Assembly (NCBI RefSeq): GCF_900142875.1
Contig: NZ_FRCK01000003.1
Coordinates: 62,001-126,000, forward strand
DNA length: 64,000 nucleotides
Source: Paracoccus solventivorans
Lineage (GTDB): Bacteria; Pseudomonadota; Alphaproteobacteria; Rhodobacterales; Rhodobacteraceae
Direction: 5' to 3'
The notes under the pieces are model-generated. The model ran no database searches. It had not been told where the DNA came from and saw only the letters and a program-made list of their open reading frames with translations. The translations under genes were made by a program, and so were the position numbers. Positions 41,563 to 51,034 of the stretch are shown here, in pieces; position 1 is the stretch's first letter; the number at the start of each line of letters is the position of its first letter.

Positions 41563-42096
41563 TCAGGTCGCCGGGTCGATCAGCCGCGACAGGCTGCTGT
41601 AGAGCCGCGCGGTGCGTGAAAGGGCGCGGTCGTCCAGCGCGGCCAGCGCCTGCCGGGCCACCGTATCCTCGCCGCTGGTGGTCAGGTACCAGAAATTATC
41701 CTCGCGCGTCAGCCAGCCCATCTTCTCCATGGCGATGAGCTTGCGGCGCGCGGTCTCGCGCGGGATGCCGGTGCAGTCGGCCAGGCGGTTGGTGGTCATC
41801 CCGCGGCGCTCGGGCGCCAGCTCGGCGGGGCTGCGCCCGCCGGCCTCGGCCGCGATCGCCGCGCTCAGCGAGACCTGGCCGACGGTGGCCAGCAGCACCA
41901 CCATCTGCAGGTCGCCCTGAAAGCTGCGGCTCATGTCGGCGAGCTGCTCGGCCAGGAAATCCACGAAGCAGTATTGAAAGCGGGGATAGTTCTGCCGCAG
42001 CGCCCGCTCGACCTCGGCGGACCGGGGCGGGGAAATGCGCGGAGGCGCGGTGTCGTGGCCGGGGGCCGGCGCGGCCGCCCATGCAGAGCTGGACAT
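41563..42096 (-). CDS. winged-helix transcriptional regulator
   Basis: 177-residue protein with a Crp-like helix-turn-helix at residues about 100-130 (MTTNRLADCTGIPRETARRKLIAMEK) and a helical N-terminal part instead of a cyclic-nucleotide domain (FQYCFVDFLAEQLADMSRSF, LLATVGQVSLSAAI). I do not recognise a named family. The ATG at 42096 has GAAGAGG upstream; the open frame runs further upstream through repetitive DNA but is not credible. Lies divergent to the repeat array and upstream, on the same strand, of the TauE-type exporter, which it might control. Confidence 0.72.
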   Translation of the reverse strand: MSSSAWAAAPAPGHDTAPPRISPPRSAEVERALRQNYPRFQYCFVDFLAEQLADMSRSFQGDLQMVVLLATVGQVSLSAAIAAEAGGRSPAELAPERRGMTTNRLADCTGIPRETARRKLIAMEKMGWLTREDNFWYLTTSGEDTVARQALAALDDRALSRTARLYSSLSRLIDPAT

Positions 42097-42213
42097 GTCA
42101 ACCTCTTCCCATTCGGGGCGCGGGATCAGAGGGCTTCTACCAGCGATGCCCCGAAACGAAAGCGCCCCCTGCCCAATATGGGCAGGGAGTCGCGAGAATG
42201 GGGGCGTGGGAGC

Positions 42214-42945
42214 GGCTGGAGCGGGGCGCGCGGCCGCGGGTTGCGGGACGGGAGGCAGGTGCGGAGAGGGCGGGCTGGAGCAAACGGGGCCAGTTACACT
42301 GAGTTGGCGGCTCCCGGACCAGCTGCGGCCCGCCAGCCATGCTGTGCCGCAGGACCCCGGACGCTTCCGAGGGGCGAGCGACTCCGTGCAGGCGGGGACT
42401 GCCTGCCGCAGGCGGCGGGACCGGAAGAGGCGGGGGGCGGCAGAAGAAAATCCGGCTGGAGCAAAGGAGAGGCCAGCTACACCGACTTGCGACGCTCGGG
42501 CTAAGGCGCTGCGCCACTTGGCACTCTGCGCCCTAGGGGCCACGCCCGGCAGGGGCGGCGGGTGAGTTTGGGCCAGACGCTGCGAGCTGTTTGCTATTCT
42601 GTGCAATACGGCCCCGCACCTCCCCCGGCGGCAGGCGACCCTGTGCAGGTGGGGGCCGCTCGGCTGCAGGTTGCGCGACCAGGAGGGTGTCCGGAAGGTC
42701 GGGAAGTGGAGGCCACGCTCGGGCAAGGAGATGGCCAGTCCCACCGGCTGGCGACGCTTGAAACAGTTACGGGCCGCTTGTCATTCTGCGTCCTACGGTC
42801 CTACCGCTCCACGCCCTGGCAAGGGCGGCGGGCGGCTTGTGCAGGCGGGCCACCGCAAGTTGCGGGACCGGGAGGAGTGCTCGTTGGAACTGGATGCGGA
42901 GACCCGGGCGGGAGCAATGGGAAGCCCCGTCACACCGACGCCGCG
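42214..42945. repeat. degenerate tandem repeats, about 185-bp unit
   Basis: The 0.9-kb gap 42097-42999 holds no convincing gene. Block A (GGCTGGAGCAA...CCAGTYACACCGACTTGGCGAC) recurs at about 42214 (partial), 42273, 42454, 42721 and 42907. Block B (CTGCGGGCCGCTTGTCATTC followed by TGCGCCCTA and GGCAGGGGCGGCGGG) recurs at about 42323, 42509, 42580 and 42768. Block C (GCAGGTTGCGGGACCGGGAGG) recurs at about 42237, 42406, 42664 and 42852. Spacing is 181-187 bp, with one extra B block. Copies are diverged but collinear. Function unknown. Confidence 0.7.
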
Positions 42946-42999
42946 GATGCCCGGACCAGACACCGCAGGCCCCTCGCCCCTCAGCCCCGCACAGTCCTC

Positions 43000-43455
43000 T
43001 CAATAACCGGTCCAGCCGCCGTCAGTGGCGTAGATGGCGCCGGTCAGGTTCGAGGCTTCGTCCGACAGCAGGAACAGCATCATCGACACCTGCTCGGCCA
43101 CGGTGGCGGGGCGATGGTTCGGATCGGTCCAGGACAGGATGCTGTCGGTCTTGATGCGGCCCATCTGCGGGCCCTGCGCCTCGCGCATCGAGGCGGCGAC
43201 CAGCGCCCCGGCGCGGGCGATCATCGGCGTGTCGGTCGCGGCCATGTTGACCGAGTTCACCCGGATCCCGTAGGGCGCGTAATCCACCGCCGCGTTGCGG
43301 GTCAGCCCGTTCACGGCGTGCTTGGAGGCGACATAGGCCGGGTTGCCGGCCAGCCCGGTCATGCCGGCGATCGACCCGACGTTGACGATGGCGCCGCCGC
43401 GGCCCTGTTCGACCAGCCAGCCCAGCTGCGCGCGCAGCGCCAGAAAGGTGCCCAA
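43000..43455 (-). pseudogene. C-terminal fragment of an SDR-family dehydrogenase
   Basis: About 150 residues matching the second half of a short-chain dehydrogenase/reductase: [31 protein letters not shown] contains the catalytic Ser, Tyr and Lys, followed by [15 protein letters not shown] and the typical end [15 protein letters not shown]. The N-terminal Rossmann glycine motif and about 100 residues are missing. Similarity begins abruptly at GTFLALRAQ (near 43452), with no credible start codon, and the DNA just upstream encodes part of an unrelated outer-membrane protein in another frame. Interpreted as a deletion remnant. Confidence 0.85.
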
Positions 43456-44516
43456 GGCAGCCCCAGGATCCGGGTCTTGGTGTCCAGGATCGGCAATTCG
43501 TCTGGGTCGAGATAGAAGGCCTCGAACTTGGTATCGTTGTACGATATCTGCGCCAGCGCCAGGAAATCCGAGGCCCAGCGGGCATTGGCCTGCAACGCCG
43601 CGCGTTCCCCGCCATTGGCCGCGGTGTTGGCGATCAGGAAGCCGTTGGACAGGGTGAAGCGCTGGCGCCCGGCGGTGACGTTGAAGGCCAGCCGGTTGCC
43701 GCGCGCATCGACGCCGCCGCCAACGATGCCGACATAGGCGTCCTCGAAGAACGTGTAGCTGCGGGTCTCGTCGGTGAACAGCTCCTGCCCGAACGAGCCC
43801 GAGGTGATGGCGCTGAGCCCGCCATAGACGGACAGCGACTCGCTCAGCGGCGTGATGCCGTAGACGCCGTAATGCAGATACGCCTCGGTCCAGTCGTCAT
43901 AGCCGCGGCCCGAGGGGCGGCCCTCGACCATCGGATTGCCGTTCAGCATCAGGTCGGGGCGGCCATACCAGGCGTTGTTGTTGGCGTAGTACAATCCCAG
44001 CGCATCCAGCTTGAAGCGCAGCATGGTGCCGTTGCGATCGAGGATCAGCGGGAAATCCTTGGGATCGCCGCTGACCGCCATGCCCCGGCCCCGGGCGGGC
44101 TGCGCCTGGTCGCCCAGCGAGAACGAGACCGTCAGGTCGACCCCGCCGGTCGCCGAGGGCAGCACGTCGTAATCCACCGACTGCACCGCGGGGTTGCGGC
44201 GCACCGCCGCCAGCGCGAACCCGATCCGGTCGTCGGAAAAGGCCGAGCCCGGGAACAGCCCGATCGCCCGGCGCACGCTGTCGACCATGCGGTCGTCATA
44301 GGCGGCATCGCCCGTGGGGTTGGCGAGCCTGACCGAGATCGAGTCGATCGGCCGCATGGCAAAGGGATGCGCATCGGTGACCCCCTGCGCCCAGCTGCCG
44401 CCGCCGGCCGGCAGCAGCACCGCCGCCCCGCACAGCAGCGCGGCCAGCACCTGCGCCCGTTTCCCGCCGGACGCCGCCTGCGGCGGAACCCCGCGCCTGC
44501 CAGTCCTTTCAGCCAT
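43456..44516 (-). pseudogene. 3'-truncated outer-membrane protein gene (POTRA-like domain plus beta-barrel start)
   Basis: Frame of about 350 sensible residues. Signal peptide (RAQVLAALLCGAAVLLPAGGGSWAQ), then a POTRA-like domain at about residues 50-130 (RPIDSISVRLAN...VQSVDYDVLPSATGGVDLTVSF), then amphipathic beta strands of a porin-like barrel ([45 protein letters not shown]). The frame runs on to 43359, but after ILG the translation is the SDR gene read out of frame. The barrel is therefore cut well before its end. Start ATG 44516 with GGGAG seven bases upstream. Confidence 0.75.
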
Positions 44517-45026
44517 GGTCTCACTCCCACGATGTTGCCTGCCGACCCTGCGCGCCGTCCACAGCGCCCCGCGGAACCCACCGGTGCCCGCGCGGCCGGC
44601 CGTCGCGACCGGGGTCGCGGGGGCCCGGCGTCGCTGCCGGGCGGCCATGCGCGGTCAGGGGCCGGGCGCCTGTCGGCTGCACCGGCCGGTGCGGAGCGCG
44701 AGCGCGTCCGCCATCCTTGCCTTCCATGGAGACGCGGCCGGGGAACGCTCCGTCGGGGGAGGGTTCCGCTGGGATGCGCCTGTTGACTGAACCGGGTTAT
44801 TCGGGCGTTTTGGCCCGCACAACGCTGTTGCTGCCCATTTTGGGGCGAATCATGTCGGATCAGGTGGTTTTCCGCTCAAATCCGGCAAGGGAAAAGGCGA
44901 GATTCCGCGCCCGGCAGGCGGCGGAGCCGGGGGGAGCCCGCTTCGGTTGCGCGCGGGCGGGCCGCGAAAGCGCTCTGAATCTGCGGGGAACTCGCCCGGA
45001 CAGCCGGGGTTGGCGGGCGCAGCGAC
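44517..45026. other. gene-free stretch upstream of the broken outer-membrane gene
   Basis: About 510 bases between the truncated outer-membrane gene (its 5' side) and the 3' end of the ABC ATPase gene. It should hold the former promoter of the outer-membrane gene. Translations in all frames are Arg/Ala/Pro-rich with no recognisable family. A lower-GC segment near 44785-44880 is the likeliest promoter area, but I see no convincing hexamer pair. Confidence 0.45.
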
Positions 45027-45728
45027 TCAGCCGCCGCGAGCCTCGTCGCCGACGATGCGGCCATCCTCGAGCGTCAGGATGCGGTCGGCGCGGTCCAGGA
45101 TGCGGTTGTCGTGGGTGACCATGATCGTGGTGGTGCCGCGCGCCTGTCCCAGCCGCTTGAGCAGCTCCACCACATTGGCGCCGCTGTCGCGGTCCAGCGC
45201 AGCGGTGGGTTCGTCGGCCAGCACCAGCTCGGGGTTGCCGACCAGCGCGCGGGCGATGGCGACGCGCTGCTTCTGCCCGCCCGAGAGGTTCGCGGGCAGA
45301 TAGTCCAGCCGCTCGGACAGGCCCAGCAGGCCCAGCACATGCGCCGCGGCCGCCTGTGCCCGGGCCTTGTCCACCCGGCCCAGCACCTGTACCCCCATCA
45401 TCACGTTCTGCGCCGCGGTCAGGCTTTCATGCAGGTTATGCGCCTGGAAGATGAAGCCCAGCCGCCGCCGCAGCGCCGTGGCCAGCGCCGGGGTGGCGCC
45501 GTGCAATTCATGGCCCAGCAGGATGACCAAGCCCTGCTGCACCTCGCGCAGGCACCCGAGCAGCGTCAGAAGCGTGGTCTTGCCCGAGCCCGAGGGGCCG
45601 ACCAGCACCGTCAGGCTGCCGCGCGCGATGCGCAGGTCGATGTCGTAAAGCGCCTGCTTGCGCGCCTCGCCGCGGCCGAACCAGTAGTTCAGCGCCCGGG
45701 CCTGCACGGGGAAATCCTCGTCCCCCAT
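45027..45728 (-). CDS. devA: DevA-family ABC exporter ATP-binding protein
   Basis: 233-residue ABC ATPase of the MacB/DevA group. Walker A GPSGSGKTT, Q-loop FIFQAHNLHESLTAAQNV (diagnostic of DevA-like exporters), signature LSGGQKQRVAIARAL, Walker B LVLADEPTAALD and H-loop IMVTHDNRI. ATG at 45728 overlaps the permease stop (ATGA). Last gene of a B-C-A exporter operon. In cyanobacteria DevBCA exports glycolipids with TolC; the cargo here is unknown. Confidence 0.88.
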   Translation of the reverse strand: MGDEDFPVQARALNYWFGRGEARKQALYDIDLRIARGSLTVLVGPSGSGKTTLLTLLGCLREVQQGLVILLGHELHGATPALATALRRRLGFIFQAHNLHESLTAAQNVMMGVQVLGRVDKARAQAAAAHVLGLLGLSERLDYLPANLSGGQKQRVAIARALVGNPELVLADEPTAALDRDSGANVVELLKRLGQARGTTTIMVTHDNRILDRADRILTLEDGRIVGDEARGG

Positions 45729-46900
45729 CAGAACAGGTCCGCGGGGTCGGCGCCGGCCAGCCGCCTTGTGGCGATGGCGCCCGACAGGATGGAAAACACC
45801 AGCGTGCCGGCCAGCACCGACAGCACCATCCCCGGCGTCACCGCCAGCGGCAGGGTGGTGATCCGCCCCATCAGCGTCAGCAGCCCGCCCCCGACCAGCG
45901 CCCCGGGGACAAAGCCCAGCAGCCCCAGGATCAGCGCCTCCTCGAACACGATGCCCAGGAAGAAGCGGTGGCCGTAGCCCATCGCCTTGAAGGTGGCGTA
46001 TTCGCGCATGTGGTCGGCGACGTCGGTGGACAGCACCTGATAGACGATGACGATCCCCACCAGCACCCCGATCAGCACGCCAAAGCCGAAGATCACCCCG
46101 GTCGGGCGCTGGGTCTGCTGATAGGACAGGTCCTCTTGCGCGGCCGCCGCATAGCTGCGGATGCGCAGGGTCTTGTCGGAAACCAGTCCGCGCAGCTCGG
46201 CCGCGACCCGTTCGGGGTCGGCGCCGGGACGCAGGCGCAGCAGGATGTGGTCGGGCGCGGCCGAGCTGCGGCCGGGAAACAGCGACAGGAAGGTCTGGTC
46301 CGACACCAGCATGTAGCCATCGCCGCCAAAGCCGCCGCCGCCGGCAAAGCTGTCGTACAGCGTCAGCGTCTGCCCCGAGGTCTCGAAGGACAGCGGCGCC
46401 TGCGGGCGGATGCCGGCGGCCTCGTCCCGCGGCAGCCCGCGCGCCAGACGGTCCAACAGCCCCGCCATCCGCATCTGCAGGGGCGCGGTCTTGGCGGCAA
46501 GCTCGGGCGCCAGGAACTCCGGCTGCGCCGGGTCGATGCCGAAGGTGGTCAGCGACAGCCCCTCGCCCGCGCGCTGCCAGTTCACGTTGGCCAGGAACAG
46601 CCCCATGCCCGAGGTCACCTCGGGGTGGGCCATCGCCTGCAGCATCCATTGCCGGGCGACATTGCCGCCCTCGGCCATGGCATTGGCATCGGGGGCCGAG
46701 ATCATCACATCGGCCCGGAAGAACCCGTAGGGGGTCAGCGTGGCGGTGGCCATCGACTGCATGATCCCCAGCTGCACGAAGACCAGCACATTGGCAAACG
46801 CCACCCCCGCCAGCGCCGCGGCAAAGCGGGTGCGGCTGTGGGTCAGTTGCAGCCAGCCGATCGGCAGCCGCCCGAACAGCGCCTGCAGCAGCCGGCTCAT
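45728..46900 (-). CDS. devC: DevC-family ABC exporter permease
   Basis: 390-residue FtsX-like permease: one N-terminal helix (AALAGVAFANVLVFVQLGIMQS), a large periplasmic domain, then three helices containing STDVADHMREYATFKAMGYGHRFF, the typical DevC motif, and ending in ATRRLAGADPADLF. ATG at 46900 overlaps the adaptor stop; the open frame continues upstream only as an artefact. Works as a dimer with the DevA-like ATPase and the HlyD-like adaptor. Confidence 0.88.
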   Translation of the reverse strand: MSRLLQALFGRLPIGWLQLTHSRTRFAAALAGVAFANVLVFVQLGIMQSMATATLTPYGFFRADVMISAPDANAMAEGGNVARQWMLQAMAHPEVTSGMGLFLANVNWQRAGEGLSLTTFGIDPAQPEFLAPELAAKTAPLQMRMAGLLDRLARGLPRDEAAGIRPQAPLSFETSGQTLTLYDSFAGGGGFGGDGYMLVSDQTFLSLFPGRSSAAPDHILLRLRPGADPERVAAELRGLVSDKTLRIRSYAAAAQEDLSYQQTQRPTGVIFGFGVLIGVLVGIVIVYQVLSTDVADHMREYATFKAMGYGHRFFLGIVFEEALILGLLGFVPGALVGGGLLTLMGRITTLPLAVTPGMVLSVLAGTLVFSILSGAIATRRLAGADPADLF

Positions 46901-48435
46901 GGCGCGGCCTTGGGGGCGGGAGTTGCTGTTGACGCTGGCGCGGCGTTGGAGGCGGGTGCGGTGGGGGCTGTGTCTGCTGCGGCCTCTGCCGCGGGCGCGA
47001 TCCCGGTGGCGGCTGGGTTTGCCGCGGATGCGGTGTCTGCCGTGGGCGCAGGGACGGTTGCGGTTGAGGTTGCGGAGTCTGTTGCGGGGGTTGGGGCTGT
47101 CCCGGTGGTGGCTGTTGGGCCGGGGTTGCGCGCCGGTGCAGGGTCGGGCGCCGGTGCGGCCCCGGGTGCGGCCGCGGAGTCGGCCACGGGCGCCACTCCG
47201 ATGGCGGGCGCGGGGCCTGCCGGGGCCGGCGCGGGATCGGGGCGGGTGTCGATGCGGGCGATCACCTCGAGGTTGGTGAAGCCGGCGGCCTGCGTGCTCG
47301 AGGCTGCGTCCAGCGCCACCATCACCCGCACCACCCGGGCGTCGGTGTTGGCGGCGGTGTCGTCGGCGACCAGCCCCTGGCGCCCGACGATCAGCCCGAT
47401 CGACTGCACCCGGCCGTGGAAGGTCCGGCCAAGCGCGGTCGACGCCAGCTCGACTGGCTGGCCCACGGCGACCTGCGAGATGCGGTCCTGCCAGATCTCG
47501 GCCTCGGCCATCATCACCGAGGTGTCGCCGATCAGCATGATCCCCTCGGCCGGCGGGCGCGCGCCGGGGGTGGCGGTGATGTCCAGCACCGTGCCGGTGA
47601 TCGGCGCCAGCACCTCGGCCCGGCCCATGTCGCGGCGCGCGCGGTCCAGATCGGCCTGGGCCGCCTGAAGATTGCGCCGCGCCACCACCACGTCGGGCTG
47701 GTCGTCCAGCGCCACGGTGGTGAAGCGGGCCAGCGTTGCCTCGGCCTTGGCGACGGCGGCCAGCGCCTGCCGTTCGGCGGCAAGCTGGGCGTCGAGCGTG
47801 GCGCGGGTGGCGGCGGCGCGGGCCAGCAGCTCTTCGGTGCGCTGGCGCTGCGTGGTGGCATCGGCGGCGGCGGCGCGCATCTGGTCCAGCGTCGCCTGCG
47901 CCTCGTCGCGGCTGCTTTGCACGGCGGCGCGGGTCTGCATCAGCGCGGCCTCGCGGATCGCCAGCGCGGCCTCGGCCTGCAGGACCGCGCTGTGCAGGAC
48001 GTCGTGGTTGTCCAGCCGGGCGACCACCGCGCCCTTGTCCACCCGCGCGCCCTCGGCCACCAGGATCTCGGCCAGCCGCGCGTCGCCCGCGCCATAGGGC
48101 GCTGCGACCGGGGACAGATCGCCGCGCGGCAGCAGCCGCGCCAGCCCCAGCACATCGGTGGCGCGCATGGTCTCGGCCATGTCGCGGGGCAGCTCGATGT
48201 CGGGCGGCAGCGCGATCGGATAGGCCGCCCCGCCGCCCGGCCGCAACCCGGTCAGCGCGTAAAAGCCGCGCAGCGCCGGAGGCTGGAAATAAAGCCCGAT
48301 CACCGCGCCCGAGAACATCAGCACCGGCACCAGCAGCACCAGCAGCCAGCGCCTGCGCCGGCGCGGCGCCGGAGGGGCGGAGGCTGCGGGCCGCGCGACC
48401 GGCAGCGGCAGCGAAGCGTCGTCCGAGTGGGTCAT
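46897..48435 (-). CDS. devB: DevB/HlyD-type adaptor with a long Pro/Ala-rich tail
   Basis: 512-residue membrane-fusion protein. One membrane anchor (residues about 29-49, RWLLVLLVPVLMFSGAVIGLYF), a split lipoyl domain (LAEILVAEGARVDKGAVVARLDNHD and RRDMGRAEVLAPITGTVLDITATPGARP), between them a long coiled coil (about 150-250), then a beta barrel. The last 120 or so residues are a low-complexity Ala/Pro/Thr tail absent from ordinary DevB proteins (about 390-400 residues). First gene of the exporter operon. An outer-membrane TolC partner is not encoded here. Confidence 0.86.
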   Translation of the reverse strand: MTHSDDASLPLPVARPAASAPPAPRRRRRWLLVLLVPVLMFSGAVIGLYFQPPALRGFYALTGLRPGGGAAYPIALPPDIELPRDMAETMRATDVLGLARLLPRGDLSPVAAPYGAGDARLAEILVAEGARVDKGAVVARLDNHDVLHSAVLQAEAALAIREAALMQTRAAVQSSRDEAQATLDQMRAAAADATTQRQRTEELLARAAATRATLDAQLAAERQALAAVAKAEATLARFTTVALDDQPDVVVARRNLQAAQADLDRARRDMGRAEVLAPITGTVLDITATPGARPPAEGIMLIGDTSVMMAEAEIWQDRISQVAVGQPVELASTALGRTFHGRVQSIGLIVGRQGLVADDTAANTDARVVRVMVALDAASSTQAAGFTNLEVIARIDTRPDPAPAPAGPAPAIGVAPVADSAAAPGAAPAPDPAPARNPGPTATTGTAPTPATDSATSTATVPAPTADTASAANPAATGIAPAAEAAADTAPTAPASNAAPASTATPAPKAAP

Positions 48436-48553
48436 GGGAACTGCCTGCCAGGCTGTTGCGGGGAAACGGGGGGTCGGGTTCCACCGATATGGTTGCGCCG
48501 GGGGGATTGCGGCAAGGCGTTGGCGACGGAAGGGCTGGCGCTGCGGGGCGGGG

Positions 48554-49948
48554 TCACAGCCAGCCCAGCAGCCGCCACCACAGCCAGTCCATCGGCATCA
48601 GCACCACGAAGGTCAGCACCCCCAGCGGCAGGGTGGCGCGCAGCACATGCGCCAGCCGCTCCCCCGAAAGCTGCATGGCCATCACCAGCGGCCCGACCTG
48701 ATAGGGAAAGATCACCGTGGCAAAGCCGACCACCTGCGTCATCAGCACCGCCTGCAGCGACAGCCCGGTCGCCGCCGCCAGATCGGGGGCCATCGGCGTC
48801 AGCACCGTGGGCACCCCCGGCATGGTGGTGACCAGCCCCATCAGCCCGGCCATCCCGGTCAGCGACAGGAAATTGGTGAAGCTGGCGCCCTCGCGCAGGG
48901 GCAGTAGCTCTTGCAGGGCGCCCCCGGCCAGCGCCCCCAGCCCCGAGGCGTTGACCACCGCCCCCAGCGCCAGGGCCGCGGCGACGAACAGCACCATGCC
49001 GAAATCGACCGAGGCGTTGAACTGTTTCGGCGCCACCACCCCCAGGCGCGGCATCAGCAGCGCCGCGGCGGTGGCGATGCCGATCCAGGCCGGGCCGATG
49101 CCGTGCAGCCGGTCGGTCATCCACAGCGCCAGCGTCGCGGCCAGGATCAGCGCCACCCGCCGCTCGGCCGCCGAAAGCCTGGTGCGGCTGGTCTGCGTCT
49201 CTGCAGGGCCGGCGGCAAGCCGGTCGGGAAACAGCCACACCACCAGCGCCACGGTCAGCGCCGATTTCACGATACCCAGCACCGGGTAATGCAGCAGCAG
49301 ATAGGACAGATAGCCGAAGGAGACGCCGTGCTGCCCCTCGGCCGCGCCGGCCAGGATCATGTTGGGGATGTTCGACGGCAGGATCGCGAAACTGGGCATG
49401 TTGCAGGCCAGCGTCAGTGCCACCGCCACCCCGATGCGTCCGTTCGAGCCCGGCGCCAGCCCCAGCCGCTGCGCCAGCGCCATGCCCACCGGCACCAGCA
49501 CCACCGCCCGCCCGACCGAGGACGGCATCACGAACCCCAGCGCCATCGCCGCCAGCGTCAGCACCGCGACCAGCCGCGGATAGCTGTGGCCGGCCAGCGG
49601 CACCAGCGCCTCGGCCAGCCGCGCGCCCAGCCCCGAGGTGGTGATCGCCGCCCCGATCACGAAGCCCGACACGATCAGCCACACCGCCGCCGAGCCGAAG
49701 CCGGCGAACACCAGCTCGGGCGGGGCCAGCCCGGGGATCAGCACGGCGGCGAAGAAGACCAGCGAGGTCAGGAACGGCGGGATCGCCCCGGTGCTCCACA
49801 GGGCCAACGTCGCCAGCACCACCGCGGCGGTGGCGCCCATCGGCTGCGGCAGCGCCAGCCCCAGCGCCACCGCCGCCAGCAGGCTGGCCAGCAGGATCAG
49901 CGGGCTGGGCGACAGGCGGCGTGGGGCAAGGGGAAGGACGTAGGACAT
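48554..49948 (-). CDS. SLC13-family anion permease
   Basis: 464-residue membrane protein with about 11-12 helices, of the divalent-anion/SLC13 group: LVFFAAVLIPGLAPPELVFAGFGSAAVWLIVSGFVIGAAITTSGL, FVMPSSVGRAVVLVPVGMALA, and a related second half with MAGLMGLVTTMPGVPTVLTPMAPDLAAATG. Family substrates are dicarboxylates, sulfate and sulfonates with Na+. ATG at 49948. Divergent from an AraC-type regulator with 72 bases between them, which suggests control by it. Exact substrate unknown. Confidence 0.83.
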   Translation of the reverse strand: MSYVLPLAPRRLSPSPLILLASLLAAVALGLALPQPMGATAAVVLATLALWSTGAIPPFLTSLVFFAAVLIPGLAPPELVFAGFGSAAVWLIVSGFVIGAAITTSGLGARLAEALVPLAGHSYPRLVAVLTLAAMALGFVMPSSVGRAVVLVPVGMALAQRLGLAPGSNGRIGVAVALTLACNMPSFAILPSNIPNMILAGAAEGQHGVSFGYLSYLLLHYPVLGIVKSALTVALVVWLFPDRLAAGPAETQTSRTRLSAAERRVALILAATLALWMTDRLHGIGPAWIGIATAAALLMPRLGVVAPKQFNASVDFGMVLFVAAALALGAVVNASGLGALAGGALQELLPLREGASFTNFLSLTGMAGLMGLVTTMPGVPTVLTPMAPDLAAATGLSLQAVLMTQVVGFATVIFPYQVGPLVMAMQLSGERLAHVLRATLPLGVLTFVVLMPMDWLWWRLLGWL

Positions 49949-50020
49949 GGGCGTGCCGGGGCGTGGACTGGGTTCGCCACATTCTGGACCAGTCCCGGGC
50001 ACCTGCGTAAGATCGCCATC

Positions 50021-50842
50021 ATGACAAAGGATATCGCCGACTCGCCACAGCTGCGCTTTGACCCCAGCGGCGCGGCCTATGTGCTGGACCCCGCGCGGCC
50101 GGTGCTGGCGCATGGGCGCGACCTGGCGGCGGGCGCCCATGTCGCGCCCCACGCCCACCCGCGCGGGCAGCTGCTGTGGGCGGCCGAGGGGCTGCTGCGG
50201 CTGAGCGCGGACGATGGCGTGTGGCTGGTCCCGCCCGGCTTCGGCATCTGGATCCCCGGCGGCACGCGGCACGAGATGCGGGTGGTCTCGCGCCCCGGGA
50301 CGGGGGCACGGACGCGCAATCTCTACGTCGATCCCTCGTGCCCGCTGCGGCCGGGAGCGCAGGGAGGGGCGCAGGGGTGCGAGGTGCTGCCGGTCGCGCC
50401 GCTTCTGCGCGAGGTGATCCTGCGGATGGTGGAGGAGACCGACCCCGCCCGGCTTGCCCGGCTGGGGGCGGTGGCGCTGGACGAGATCGCATCCGCCCCG
50501 CCGGCGCCGCTGGACCTGCCCGCCGGGCACGACAAGCGGCTGCGCCGGCTGACCGCGCATCTGGGCCGCAACCCGGCCGACCCGCGACCGCTGCCGGTGC
50601 TGGCGGCCGAGGTGGGGGCAAGCCCGCGCACGCTGGCGCGGCTGTTTCGCGCCGAAACCGGCCTGTCGTTCCGCGACTGGCGGGTGCGGGTGCGGCTGCT
50701 GGCCGCCGTCGGCCGGCTCGAGCGCGGCGAAAGCAGCACCACCATCGCGCATTCGCTGGGCTGGCGCAGCCCCAGCGCCTTCGTCGCCGCCTTCCGCAGC
50801 CATTTCGGCAGCCCGCCGCAAAGCTGGCTGCGCGGGCGGTAG
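50021..50842 (+). CDS. AraC-family transcriptional regulator
   Basis: 273-residue regulator: an N-terminal cupin-type sensor (VAPHAHPRGQLLWAAEGLLRL, VPPGFGIWIPGGTRHEMRV) and a C-terminal AraC DNA-binding domain (VLAAEVGASPRTLARLFRAETGLSFRDWRVRVRLLAAVGRL and TIAHSLGWRSPSAFVAAFRSHFGSPPQSWL). ATG at 50021 fits the cupin start; the longer frame upstream is the shadow of the permease gene. Divergent to the SLC13 permease, which is its probable target. Confidence 0.88.
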   Translation: MTKDIADSPQLRFDPSGAAYVLDPARPVLAHGRDLAAGAHVAPHAHPRGQLLWAAEGLLRLSADDGVWLVPPGFGIWIPGGTRHEMRVVSRPGTGARTRNLYVDPSCPLRPGAQGGAQGCEVLPVAPLLREVILRMVEETDPARLARLGAVALDEIASAPPAPLDLPAGHDKRLRRLTAHLGRNPADPRPLPVLAAEVGASPRTLARLFRAETGLSFRDWRVRVRLLAAVGRLERGESSTTIAHSLGWRSPSAFVAAFRSHFGSPPQSWLRGR

Positions 50843-51034
50843 GGGCGACAGGGCGCGGTTGCCCGGGTCAGCGCCTGCGGGTCATCCGGCCCGGCGGGTG
50901 GTTCGGACTCGATCAGGGCACGGGGTGCGGCAGCTAGGTCCTGGCGACAGGCCCCCGCAGATCGAGGGCGATCAGCACCGTTTCAAAGCGTCTGCTGTCC
51001 AGCTGCGAACAATTCCTCGGTAAGGGCTGAGGTC

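Noticed and set aside
42214..42945. CRISPR array
   Set aside because: Repeats are about 185 bp, diverged and lack short identical repeats with unique spacers.
50934..51000. Short minus-strand tail DSRRFETVLIALDLRGPVART before a stop
   Set aside because: Looks protein-like and could be a gene end left at the rearrangement point, but too short and unmatched to call.
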